The position numbers and the translations under genes were made by a program. This document shows positions 41,497 through 50,741 of a stretch of 64,000 bases of DNA, one piece after another. This DNA comes from Leishmania martiniquensis (lineage: Eukaryota > Euglenozoa > Kinetoplastea > Trypanosomatida > Trypanosomatidae). Below the pieces are notes generated by a model. That model was not told the origin of the DNA and ran no database searches. It saw only the letters and a program-made list of their open reading frames with translations. Each line of letters begins with the position of its first letter. The first letter of the stretch is position 1. The DNA lies in the NCBI RefSeq assembly GCF_017916325.1, contig NC_090138.1, positions 191,001 through 255,000 of the forward strand. The letters run 5' to 3'.

Positions 41497-44238
41497 ATGG
41501 CAACTATGGCCGTGATGGACGCGTCGTTGCCGCAGACGACGGCCAGGACAGCGAACACGCGCCAGGGCCTCCCTGCGCCACCGCCGCCTCCATCCGCCGC
41601 TGTTCCCTTCAGCCCATCGCCCCGTCAAGAACCCCACCCGTCAGCTGGCGCCCTCGGCTGCCAGCGCTATCATCAGCAGTCACCTCGTCTGGATCAGCAC
41701 TGTGAGCGCCACCGCCGTGCCACCCTCGCGGCGCCGTCTTCGTCTTCGTCCTCCTCGTCCGTGTCGCTTGCTTTGTCCGCGCTGCGGGCCTCTCACACGG
41801 ACGCTTACGAGGCGGCGGCAGACGCGTGGTGCACGGACGCGGGTGTCGCCCTGCTTCAGCCGCCGAGCTCGCCGCCAGTGCGCCCGGTGAAGTCGTACGG
41901 CACCGCGTCGGACAGCAGTGACGCCGTCTCGCGCAGCTCCTTGAGCGCTGTGGTGGCAGTGCAGACGCCGAGTGACACAGTCGACTTGACGACGACGCAG
42001 GCGCCAGGCAACAGCACCCCAGGTATGCGTGCTGGCTCCCAGCTGGGCCAGCTGCAGCAACGCCCATGCCCCCACACGCCCAGTGGAGGCCGACTACACG
42101 GGGCGTTCCCGCAACCGCAGCAGAGCGAGCACCCACACCCCTCACGGCAGATGGCGGTGGAGGCCTGGCCCGACTGCGTGGTCGGAGCCCCGGCGTACGA
42201 TCCGCACGCTGACGCCCCCCTTGATGGCGACGCGCACGCGGCCAGTGGGGTCGAGGGGAGCGATCCCGCACCGCTGGCCGGAGGCACGGCGCGTGAGCCG
42301 CTGGTGGCGAGAGGAGGCGCCCATGGCGATGTGGAGCCGGCAGAGGGCGGACGGCCCGGCAACCCGGTCGCTGGCGGAGGCACAAACGGCAACAGTACCG
42401 CGCCCGCCTTTCTGTCGAGAGGCGCACCGTCGCCGATGGAGTCGCCGCCGACGCTCGTGGAGCTTGTGGTGCGGCGTATGCAGAGCACCTCGCTCCTACA
42501 GTTCCTGTGGGTGTTGCTGCTCATGGCGATGCTGCTGGTGGGCAATGCATTTCAGGTCATCTTTCTTAACTTCTGGATCCACCAGTTCCCAACCAACCTG
42601 AGATCGATGAGCGCGACGATGTCGTCGTCGTCGTCCTCCGCCAGCAGTGACAGCGGCAGTAGCGAGGAGCATGCCAACGCCCTCGCGAGCAGCTACACCA
42701 CCTTCGTCATCTCTGCGGTGCTGTTCCCAGCTTTCTTTATGGTGCTCTCCATCACGTACGCGCTATGGCGGCGGCCGAACCTGTCCTTTACGCGCGAGTG
42801 GGCCGGGTGGCGGCTGCTCCTGGGCATTGGTGCAATGGACGCGCTGAACAGCGCGATGGCCATCTACGCCGCTGCGAACACACCCGAGGTGCTGCAGGCG
42901 CTGTTCGTCTCCCTCGTCCCCATCTACTCTGCCGTCTTCACCAAGTGGTTGCTGAAGGACCCGCGCGACTATGCGAATCTGTACGTAGTGGTGAGCTTCG
43001 CTCTGATCGCATCCGGCGTGGCGCTGGCCTCACTGTTCAACTACGTCATCGCGCACCGTCACCACGCGGAGCACGGCAGCGGGAGTAGCGAGGCGGCAGT
43101 TGGTGGTCGCGCCACGAGGAAATTTCGGTTGGCCACCTTCTCCGAGGGGCCATCGTCCCTGTCTGCCGTGGCGCTAGACCAGCAACTGTGGTGTCTCATC
43201 TTCTTCCTCTCCGTCCCGCCAACGGTGCTGATGAACGTGTGGCAGACCATGTACATGATTCGGTATACGAGCAACGATCAGCTGACGGCCTACCTCGCCG
43301 AGCACGTGAATGAGGCGGAGTACGAAGAGAGCGACAATAGTGCGGCGACGGCTGCTCCGGGACAGCGCACGCGCCTCGTGGACAACGAGGGCGTCGCACC
43401 TCATCCCCTCTCCACGGCGGAGGCGGGCGAAGCGGTGGATCCAGTGCCTCTGCGGTCCCCGGGCGCGGCGTCGCCCGGGACCTCGTCGGATGGGTCGGTG
43501 CATGGGCACTATCGCTTACACGTCCCACATAGCGAGCTCCACCTCCACGGAGAGGACGCGAGCGTCAAGCTCGTCATGCTAACCGCCGACACAACGATCC
43601 AGGCCATCCTCGCCTTCGTGCTCATGCCGATGGACGCACTGCCTTGGTTTGGCGGCAGTAGCTCGATCCAGGAAGTGGTGCAGAACCTCGAGGATGGCAT
43701 CGATTGTGTTCTACACTGCCCTCGCAACATGCGCTACTGCATCCTGTATAGCACGGGCTTCGTTCTGGTTTACATCGCCTCGGCCTACCTCAACCGCTAC
43801 AGCGTGACCCTCTGCTCCATGGTCAGCCAGCTCTCCGGCCCCATCACGGCCCTTGTCCTGATCGCCTTCCCCTCACTGAACATGACCGGCGACGCCTCCC
43901 CGTGGTATGTCAGCGTCTTTGCGATTCTTCTCCTATCCTGCGGCACCGTCATGTACGTCTATTGGGACGAAATGACGGTGGAGGCGAAGGCGGTGGGTGA
44001 GATGCAGCTGAAGTGGGCGATGATGCAGGAGCAGGCACGGCGACACGCACCGTCGTCGGCAGAGGGTCAGCTGTACCATGAGATTCACGACGGCAGCAGC
44101 GGCCACCTCGCCGCACCACAGCCGCATCACCATCCGCGATCGCGGCGCTACCGCCGTCGTCGCCAGTCAGACTACGTTGTCGTGGTCGACCAAGACACGG
44201 TGGATGGTGCGGCTAACGAGCAGCCGCACCATCCCTGA
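41497..44238 (+). CDS. CRT-like drug/metabolite transporter, copy 1
   Basis: 913 residues. A disordered N-terminal region of ~330 residues precedes a polytopic membrane domain of the drug/metabolite transporter superfamily, most like the chloroquine-resistance-transporter (CRT) branch. Seen: the first span FLWVLLLMAMLLVGNAFQVI from about 336, then NFWIHQFP, TPEVLQALFVSLVPIYSAVF, FFLSVPPTVLMNVWQTMYMI and VKLVMLTADTTIQAI. After these come GFVLVYIASAYLNRYSVTLC and SQLSGPITALVLI. About ten spans can be placed. Large hydrophilic loops interrupt the membrane domain (about 370-395 and 595-690). The C-terminal tail is His/Arg-rich. CRT proteins sit in lysosome-like or digestive-vacuole membranes and move peptides or amines; substrate and location here are unknown. 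A paralog lies directly downstream. The start is the first ATG. Confidence 0.87.
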   Translation: MATMAVMDASLPQTTARTANTRQGLPAPPPPPSAAVPFSPSPRQEPHPSAGALGCQRYHQQSPRLDQHCERHRRATLAAPSSSSSSSSVSLALSALRASHTDAYEAAADAWCTDAGVALLQPPSSPPVRPVKSYGTASDSSDAVSRSSLSAVVAVQTPSDTVDLTTTQAPGNSTPGMRAGSQLGQLQQRPCPHTPSGGRLHGAFPQPQQSEHPHPSRQMAVEAWPDCVVGAPAYDPHADAPLDGDAHAASGVEGSDPAPLAGGTAREPLVARGGAHGDVEPAEGGRPGNPVAGGGTNGNSTAPAFLSRGAPSPMESPPTLVELVVRRMQSTSLLQFLWVLLLMAMLLVGNAFQVIFLNFWIHQFPTNLRSMSATMSSSSSSASSDSGSSEEHANALASSYTTFVISAVLFPAFFMVLSITYALWRRPNLSFTREWAGWRLLLGIGAMDALNSAMAIYAAANTPEVLQALFVSLVPIYSAVFTKWLLKDPRDYANLYVVVSFALIASGVALASLFNYVIAHRHHAEHGSGSSEAAVGGRATRKFRLATFSEGPSSLSAVALDQQLWCLIFFLSVPPTVLMNVWQTMYMIRYTSNDQLTAYLAEHVNEAEYEESDNSAATAAPGQRTRLVDNEGVAPHPLSTAEAGEAVDPVPLRSPGAASPGTSSDGSVHGHYRLHVPHSELHLHGEDASVKLVMLTADTTIQAILAFVLMPMDALPWFGGSSSIQEVVQNLEDGIDCVLHCPRNMRYCILYSTGFVLVYIASAYLNRYSVTLCSMVSQLSGPITALVLIAFPSLNMTGDASPWYVSVFAILLLSCGTVMYVYWDEMTVEAKAVGEMQLKWAMMQEQARRHAPSSAEGQLYHEIHDGSSGHLAAPQPHHHPRSRRYRRRRQSDYVVVVDQDTVDGAANEQPHHP

Positions 44239-45207
44239 GAGGGCCGAAGGCGTCGTCGCCCGAGTGCGGTTCTCCCTCCTGCCTCCTCCTCCCCACCACC
44301 ACCACCACCACCCCTGTCGGCCCCACGTCGAGTGGCTCTCGCCGACGAGCACCGGAGAGAGGGGGGAGGGGTGTCGTCCGTGTCCGCTGCTTTCCCTTGA
44401 TGGCGTCATGGTGTGGGTTGGCTTATTTCTTCTGTTGCTGTTGGCGAGTACCGGACACGAAACAAAAAAAAAAGAAGCGGGGCGGGACATGCGAGCCTGC
44501 GTGGTTGGGGGAGAGGAGGGGTTGCGCATGAGCGTGTGTCGGTGTGTCTGCGCTGCTGTCTCTCCCGCCCCTTCCCCTCCCCACTTGATGTAATGCTGTG
44601 TGCAGAGAGGCGGTGGAGGGGGAGTAACACTACGGTTGATGCGTGTGTGCATGTCTTTGCTTATGCCAGTAGAGGGAGGGAGAGGCTAGAAACTTTGCAT
44701 ATCCCCCCCTCTCTCCCTGCCGTTGTGCTCGACAGCGACTCGGTGGCGTCTAGGAGGGGGGGCATGCAGGCATGTTGCGTACCCCTCGAGCGCGTCGCCT
44801 CCTCCTCTCCGAAGGCACTGTCGTCGAGCACTCCTCAGAGTGCATGGGGCACACACACGCCCACACACACACACACCGAAAGAGGATAGCCAAGAGAAGA
44901 GGGGCTGTCTGGAGGACGGAGAGGAAGAGGAGGAGCAGACAGGAGCGCCCCGAATGGGCTTCTCCGCCTCTGTGTGTGTATGTGCGTGTGTGTGTGTGTA
45001 AGAGCCCCCCTTTCACGCCTCTGCTACAGCCCTCCTCACCACACGTCCCCCCCCTCTCTCTCTGTAGGGTGAGCTCTCTTGCCTCTCCATACTGTGCGTG
45101 GGGCATCTCTCCGGTCGCTGACGCCTCTGTGTGCTCGTGTACCCGTGCCGCCGCCACACACGCACGCACGCACACACACACACACACCTCCTCCTCCTCC
45201 GGTTGGC
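44239..45207. other. Intergenic/UTR spacer between the tandem transporters
   Basis: No gene. CA repeats near 44849-44876 and 45169-45187, GT near 44970-45000. Confidence 0.65.
45040..45067 (+). promoter_or_regulatory. Putative spliced-leader acceptor for transporter copy 2
   Basis: A tract of C then CT repeats ends in TGTAG, with AG at 45,066-45,067, 140 nt upstream of the ATG at 45,208. Confidence 0.5.
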
Positions 45208-47565
45208 ATGTCCCCAATCCACACGAAGCAGATGGAAGGGGTCAGCCTCGGTGTGGAGGCCATGACTGGCGCCCTGCCCCCGGAAGGGCAGCGGTCACCG
45301 CTGATGCGGGAGGGCATCAGCGGTGCCATGGCGGCGGCCACTGTAGCAGCCTTCGCGGACTCGCGTCGCAACACTCTCCCCGACGAAGAGGATCTGAGCA
45401 ACGCTACCTGTGTCTCCTCCCCCGCTGCTGTAGCCACGACCTCAGCGATCGCCAGCAGCAGGCCTCGTGCCCTCCCCACCTCCCCTCCATCTTCGCCCAC
45501 CGGCAGCCTGCTCGCCAGCGGGACCAGCGTTGCGTCTTCCCTCACGGAAACGTCAGTTGAGGTGGAGCGGTATCCTGTCCGTGGCGCGGCGGCGACGGCA
45601 GCGGTGGACAATGGCGCGGTGGAGGTGGCGGTGGCGACTGGGATGGCAGCGCGCTGCGTGGAGCCCACCACGCGGGACGGCTTTGTTGACGCTGCTAGCA
45701 TATCCACCTCCGCGCCCTGTGCCGCGCCGTCGTCGCCAGTGACGGTACCCGCGCCCGCGCACGATGCGGGCAGCGCGGTCATTGCCCTCATCTGTTCGCT
45801 GCCTCGCCGCGCCGCCTATGTCGTTGTGCCCTCCCTATGCGCCATCCGCAAGCGGCTGCAGACGATGTCGCCCAAACAGTTTCTGTGGGTCACCTTCCTC
45901 GTCGCCCTCGTCATGGTCGGCAACTTCATGCAGATTGTGATGCTCAACTTCTGGCTCATATCCTTCCCCTCGGACGGGGCGCCCGGCAACTACACCGCCT
46001 TCGCCGTGCCGGGCATCTTCTTCGCCGTCCTTTTCGTGCTCCTCCTCGGCGCCTACACCGCGATTCGGCGGCCATCGCTGAGCTTCGCCAGGCACGCGCA
46101 CGGATGGGTCATCCTCACCGCGGTCGGGCTCTGCGACGCCGTCAACAGCTGGATGGCCACGTACGCCGCGTCGTACACCTCCGAGGTGCTGCAGGCCCTT
46201 TTTTCGAACCTCTGCCCCCTCTACGCCGTGTTCCTCAGCAAGTGGATCCTGCGCGACACGCGCCGCTACGCGAACCCCTACATCGTCTCGGTCTTTGTGC
46301 TCACCATCTGCGGCATCCTCGCCGCCTCGCTCTACGGCGTCATCAAGGACCACAACATGGGCGAGGGCAAGTGGTGGATCCTCATCTTCTTCCTCTCCAT
46401 GCCGTTTCGCGTGCTCATGAACGTGTGGCAGTCCCTGTACATGATTGTGTACACCCGCGACCCGAAGTTCGTCTCGTGGATGCGCGCGCGACTGACGAAC
46501 GCGGAAGAAGGCGCCGAGCCGGCCTCTTCCGCGGTGCACCACAGCGACGAGGGCACGCCCAACACCTCCGGCACGTTTGTCAGGGGCGGGGCCGGCGACC
46601 GCGTCGGCCCCGCCTCGCTTCTGGACGTGGGCTACGCAAAGGCAGCGTCACCGATCATGCGCTACGGAGGCCGCGGCTCGATGGGCAGGCTCGACGACGA
46701 CGACGAGAAAGACCTGCGCGTCGCAGGATTTGGCGAGCAGCCGAAGACGAAGCGGACGGGCGCAGTGAAGCACGGCTCCGCAGATGCGAGCGACGGTTAC
46801 GCGCTGCCGAACAGCACCGAGGCGCGTGCGCTGGTGACGCACGACGGCACTGGTGGCACTCCTGTCGTCGTCCCTGCCACATCGCCAGACGAGCCCGTAG
46901 CGAGTCCCGTGGGTGAGCATCATGTGATGTATAGCCTGAGTGGTCCTGAGGACGGCGAAGACTTGCGTCCGACCGCGGGTGCCGCGCCGCCGCTCCCGAC
47001 GGAGACCATGTTCACGGTGCGCTACAGCCAAGGTGATGACACCATTGTCAAGCTCGTCATGCTGGCAGGCGAGACAACGATGCAGATGTGCTTCACGCTG
47101 GCCCTGCTCCCGGCGGATGCGCTGCCGTGGTGGGGCAACAGCGACACGGTCAGCGCAACGTGGGACAACTTTGTCGATGGCGTCCGCTGCGTCTTTACGA
47201 TCCGGGAAAACTTCCTCTACTGCCTTCTGTACACGCTTGGCTTTGTCTTCACCTACGTCGGCTGTGCCTACCTCAACCACTACAGCGCCGCCCTGTGCTC
47301 CATCGTCACCCAGCTCTCCTCGCCTCTCACGGCGCTGATGCTGGTCATTGTGCCGAGCTGGAATGTGCAGGTGGAGGGCGACTCGCCGTGGTACTACAAC
47401 CTAATCGCCATCCTGTTCCTGAGTGTCGCGGCTCTCGTCTACGTCATGTGGGAGGAGATGACGGATGCCGAGAAGGTGCAAGCGGAGTACGAACTGAAGA
47501 TGAAGGAGCTGCGCGTGCGTCCGTCGTCGCACGAAGCACCGCATTCTGTTACGATTCAGGGATGA
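45208..47565 (+). CDS. CRT-like drug/metabolite transporter, copy 2
   Basis: 785 residues, a clear paralog of the preceding gene. The shared landmarks occur in the same order: FLWVTFLVALVMVGNFMQIV from about 225, NFWLISFP, TSEVLQALFSNLCPLYAVF, FFLSMPFRVLMNVWQSLYMI, VKLVMLAGETTMQ, LPWWG, GFVFTYVGCAYLNHYSAALC and TQLSSPLTALMLV. The disordered N-terminal region is shorter (about 220 residues) and the central hydrophilic loop (about 440-605) has a different sequence, so copies diverged mainly outside the membrane core. The start ATG follows a CT-rich acceptor and CA repeat. The tandem arrangement indicates local duplication; divergence of loops suggests different regulation or partners, not recent amplification. 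Confidence 0.88.
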   Translation: MSPIHTKQMEGVSLGVEAMTGALPPEGQRSPLMREGISGAMAAATVAAFADSRRNTLPDEEDLSNATCVSSPAAVATTSAIASSRPRALPTSPPSSPTGSLLASGTSVASSLTETSVEVERYPVRGAAATAAVDNGAVEVAVATGMAARCVEPTTRDGFVDAASISTSAPCAAPSSPVTVPAPAHDAGSAVIALICSLPRRAAYVVVPSLCAIRKRLQTMSPKQFLWVTFLVALVMVGNFMQIVMLNFWLISFPSDGAPGNYTAFAVPGIFFAVLFVLLLGAYTAIRRPSLSFARHAHGWVILTAVGLCDAVNSWMATYAASYTSEVLQALFSNLCPLYAVFLSKWILRDTRRYANPYIVSVFVLTICGILAASLYGVIKDHNMGEGKWWILIFFLSMPFRVLMNVWQSLYMIVYTRDPKFVSWMRARLTNAEEGAEPASSAVHHSDEGTPNTSGTFVRGGAGDRVGPASLLDVGYAKAASPIMRYGGRGSMGRLDDDDEKDLRVAGFGEQPKTKRTGAVKHGSADASDGYALPNSTEARALVTHDGTGGTPVVVPATSPDEPVASPVGEHHVMYSLSGPEDGEDLRPTAGAAPPLPTETMFTVRYSQGDDTIVKLVMLAGETTMQMCFTLALLPADALPWWGNSDTVSATWDNFVDGVRCVFTIRENFLYCLLYTLGFVFTYVGCAYLNHYSAALCSIVTQLSSPLTALMLVIVPSWNVQVEGDSPWYYNLIAILFLSVAALVYVMWEEMTDAEKVQAEYELKMKELRVRPSSHEAPHSVTIQG

Positions 47566-48577
47566 GGTCGCGCGCGGACTTCCATGAATGGGTAGGGGAG
47601 GGGCGGGGGGAGACCTGTACGCGCGTCCGCACGGAGAGCGCGTGAGCGTGGGCGCGACTAAGATGAGCAGGAGAAGTATTGAAGCTCCTGCCCGTCCCGC
47701 CTACCCCCGCCCGACCCCCAACCCCGCCCGCGGTGAAGCACCCTCACGCCTCGTGGGTGCTCTCGCCGATGAGCTTGTGCGGTGAGCTCATCTGCTTGTG
47801 CTCGAGCGTCTCCGATAGTGTCGGCGCATTACTTCGCCTGTCTCCTGTGCTGTCCCCCCCCCCACCTCTCCCTCCCTGTTTTCTCCGCCCATGATGAGAG
47901 CTACGCTGTCTACAGACACCCGCACGCACCCGCTAGCGTATACCAAAGGTAACCAGAAATGTGCAGGGATGTGTGTGTAGAGGGTGAGGGGAGGGGGGAA
48001 GGCTGAACTGTGGCGGTCGATGGAGTGTCGGTGGTCGCGGCGAAGCGAGCGGAAGGAAGAAGCTGCACATGGGGGGGGAGTAAAGCACACCGCTTCGTCG
48101 TGTGATGGAGGGCTCCTGCATCCTCGCTCCCACCACGGCGGCCACCACTGCCCTTCTCTGTACCTCCTGCGCATGCGTACCCCACCCCCAAAAACACACA
48201 CACACACACACTCGTCTGCACGGGCGTGCACATGAAGCGTGCTTGTATGCGTCTGTGTGTCGCGGTTGCTGTCGTCAACGGCAGCCCCACACGGCGGCGG
48301 GGGAAAGAGGGAGAGCCTCTTCCCTCCACCCCGCGCCCTCCTGCGGAGAGCCGCCTTGAGCAGCGCTTGAAGAGGAAGTGCACACGCCGATGGCTGCTTG
48401 TCCACGCCAACCCGCGCACTACTCCGGCGGCCACGCTCTTCTCCTACGCGCTCCTCCTCCCCACACACACACACACCATTCTCTCTCTCCCTCTCCCTCT
48501 TTCCTCGCGCACACATGCGCATACGCAGATCGGTGACACCGTTACTCCCCCTCCCCCTCCCTTGCACGTGAGCGCCG
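47566..48577. other. Intergenic/UTR spacer
   Basis: No gene. CA repeats near 48194-48212 and 48462-48476, pyrimidine tracts near 47850-47890 and 48480-48512. Confidence 0.65.
48479..48528 (+). promoter_or_regulatory. Putative spliced-leader acceptor for the P-loop gene
   Basis: A CT-repeat tract (48,479-48,512) is followed by ATACGCAG with AG at 48,527-48,528, giving a ~49-nt leader to the ATG at 48,578. Confidence 0.5.
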
Positions 48578-50290
48578 ATGCGCGGGAAGGGGCACAAGCG
48601 CCTTGCTGCACGGTCCTTCCATCAGTGGCAGAAGCTCCACTACAACGCGCTGTGCGACCGTCACATGCCCACACCGTTGGGCGCGACGATGCGACTCCCC
48701 GTGCGTCATGCGGTGCAGCCGTCCTCATCTCTGCCCGTGCCAGCGTCGGTGGATCTGAGTTTGACGACAAACAGCGATGCGGTGCTGCAGTGGTGGCGGC
48801 GGGAGTACGAGCCGTTTCTCGCGCGCGATCGAGGCGCGGAAGGGACGGCCGGTGCAGCGCCGTCAGCGGCCACTACGGCTCATCGATTGGTCAGTGCGCA
48901 TGTCAGTGCCCACGTTGGCCCACCCGCAGCGCCGCTGGGCTACCCTGATTACATCGTGTTGGAGGCACAGCAGTACACGGAGGGTGTCCTGCGCGGCGAG
49001 ACTTACGCCTACCAGCACGCAGCAGCGACAGGGGCTGTCCCGGCCCCGCCGCCCGGCGCACCGTACCTATCGCCAGTGAAGTGGATCCAGCAGCCCCTGC
49101 TGGACGGCTTCGTTGCGCAGCGCCTCACCGCGCACGTTGGGGTGACGACCGGCTCGCTCCTTGATGCCCGGCGTACGGCGATGGCACTCGGTCGTCAGCT
49201 GCCACCCTGCGCACTCTCGCCGTTCTACGCAGCCAGTGCGTTGCTGGATCGGTGGTGCCTTTTCGGTGACGCAGCAGCAGTGGCGCCATCCACGCCGCCG
49301 CCGTCGTCGTCGTCGGGCACCGCCTTGGACGGGACGTGTCCGTCGCAGCAGCCGCAGGATGCCGTCATGCATCACCTCCGCATCACTGAGCTGGCACTTG
49401 GGGCGGCACTTCTGTCAAACTACCGTGCCGTGTGGCTGAACGGCGCCGTTCTCTCGCACCCGCGCACAGGCCGCGCTGTACTCGTCGTTGGCCCCCGACG
49501 CAGCGGCAAGACTACGCTGGCGCTGCACTGCCTCTCGGCGGCTGCCATGCAGGGGTCCTCCAACGCGAGCGGCGGCGACGATGTGCGACTGACAGCGGCG
49601 GAGCGCTTCTTCCTTGCAGCTGGCACGCCTGTGCGACGCATGATAGACCCTGCCAGCGCGCGGCCCGCATCTCCCAGTATCTTCGCGTGCTCACTGCCGC
49701 ACCACATCACGGTGGGTCTTGGCGCCGTGTTGGGAACCCTGCGGCCCAACCCCGGCTTGGCCGCCACCGTCGAGCTCCCACTCTTTCTCCGGTCGGAGGC
49801 CGGCCTACGCGCCTTCTTGCGCAACACCGACGGCGTGCTGTGGAACATGAACAAGGCCTACCGCGTGCGACTCGAGGACACCCACACAGCATCAGCGCCT
49901 CGCGCCAGCTCGCAGTGGGACCCTGTCGTGGTCAACGCCCTGGCAGGCGTAGTGCTACTCGACTGGAATGTGGAAGAGCTCGCCAGCACGGCGCCGACGC
50001 CGGTGCGCAATGCCGTTCGCGAGATCCCACTGCACGATGGCGGCGTAGACGAGCTTCTGACGCGGGCGCAGAACTACCTGTTTCATGGGCACCATCTCCT
50101 GCGCCCCGCCTACGACCCCGCGAAGGATGCTCCCGCAAGGCTTGCGGACGCGCTCGCAGGGGAGCTGGCCGCGGCAACGCCTCCGCCCCACGGCGGCGGC
50201 ACCGCTCCCGCCCTGCACTGCATCGAGGGCTCCGTTAACTTCGACCTCGCCACGAGACTTGTCCTGAGCCTCCTCAGCGGAGCCGCGTGA
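48578..50290 (+). CDS. HPr-kinase/PEPCK-like P-loop protein
   Basis: 570 residues. The central part has a P-loop, GPRRSGKT at 305-312, preceded by two beta-strand stretches (WLNGAVLSHP, RAVLVVG) and followed by ALHCLSAAAM and GGDDVRLTA. This order (strand, P-loop, helix, then Gly-Asp-Asp before a hydrophobic strand) resembles bacterial HPr kinase/phosphorylase and related PEPCK-like P-loop proteins. The downstream CSLPHHITVGLG and RPNPGL pieces are compatible with that fold. The N-terminal ~250 residues and the C-terminal region are specific to this lineage. Substrate is unknown, and a general STAND or ABC-like ATPase cannot be excluded. The stop codon (50,288-50,290) is followed at once by the anomalous homopolymer-rich block, so the usual 3' UTR texture is missing. 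Confidence 0.78.
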   Translation: MRGKGHKRLAARSFHQWQKLHYNALCDRHMPTPLGATMRLPVRHAVQPSSSLPVPASVDLSLTTNSDAVLQWWRREYEPFLARDRGAEGTAGAAPSAATTAHRLVSAHVSAHVGPPAAPLGYPDYIVLEAQQYTEGVLRGETYAYQHAAATGAVPAPPPGAPYLSPVKWIQQPLLDGFVAQRLTAHVGVTTGSLLDARRTAMALGRQLPPCALSPFYAASALLDRWCLFGDAAAVAPSTPPPSSSSGTALDGTCPSQQPQDAVMHHLRITELALGAALLSNYRAVWLNGAVLSHPRTGRAVLVVGPRRSGKTTLALHCLSAAAMQGSSNASGGDDVRLTAAERFFLAAGTPVRRMIDPASARPASPSIFACSLPHHITVGLGAVLGTLRPNPGLAATVELPLFLRSEAGLRAFLRNTDGVLWNMNKAYRVRLEDTHTASAPRASSQWDPVVVNALAGVVLLDWNVEELASTAPTPVRNAVREIPLHDGGVDELLTRAQNYLFHGHHLLRPAYDPAKDAPARLADALAGELAAATPPPHGGGTAPALHCIEGSVNFDLATRLVLSLLSGAA

Positions 50291-50466
50291 AAGCTCCCAC
50301 CCCCTTTTTTTTGTACCAGATCCCCCCCCCCCACAGGCAGCAACGGACGCGCCGCCCACGCGACCGTGCCCGACCTGCCCGGGGACATTCCGCCTCGCTT
50401 AATCACCGACACGCCGTAAACAAAACATTGTCGCGAATCCAGCGCACGCACGCCTTCCCAACCCCG

Positions 50467-50741
50467 CCCCCCCCCCGAGCCCGCCACGGACCCGACCGCG
50501 TGCCAAAAAGCAGCGCCCGACATGCGGCGCGGCAATGCCCCAACCCTGTCAACTGAGCACCGCCCGGCCAACAGCCCCAACCCCAATACAAACACCCGAC
50601 ACCAGCAGCGCGACACATCGCCCCGGCCCCCATCCCCCCAACCCCACCGCAAGAAAGGGGCGGCCTCCCCAAAAAAGGGAGCGCCGAGCCCCCGAGCAAT
50701 GCCAGGGAACCCCCGCAGCGATTTAAGAGGCTGACACCGGA
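50467..50741 (+). repeat. Left arm of near-identical inverted repeat
   Basis: The + strand here reads the same as the - strand of 56,618-56,891, almost without difference. Both start at a C run followed by GAGCCCGCCACGG and end at CTGACACCGGA; small differences appear only near the inner end (ATTTAAGAGG against GTTTAAAGAG). The arms lie about 5.9 kb apart, facing each other. Confidence 0.9.
50621..50645 (-). other. G-quadruplex-type motif (left arm)
   Basis: The + strand carries four C runs (4, 5, 6 and 4) separated by two-base spacers, so the - strand has a canonical four-tract G-quadruplex motif. It belongs to the left repeat arm. Confidence 0.7.

Noticed and set aside
50522..50734. Identical 70-codon reading frames in the two repeat arms
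   Set aside because: The translation is Pro/Arg/Asn-rich low complexity from C runs; identity reflects the DNA repeat, not protein conservation.
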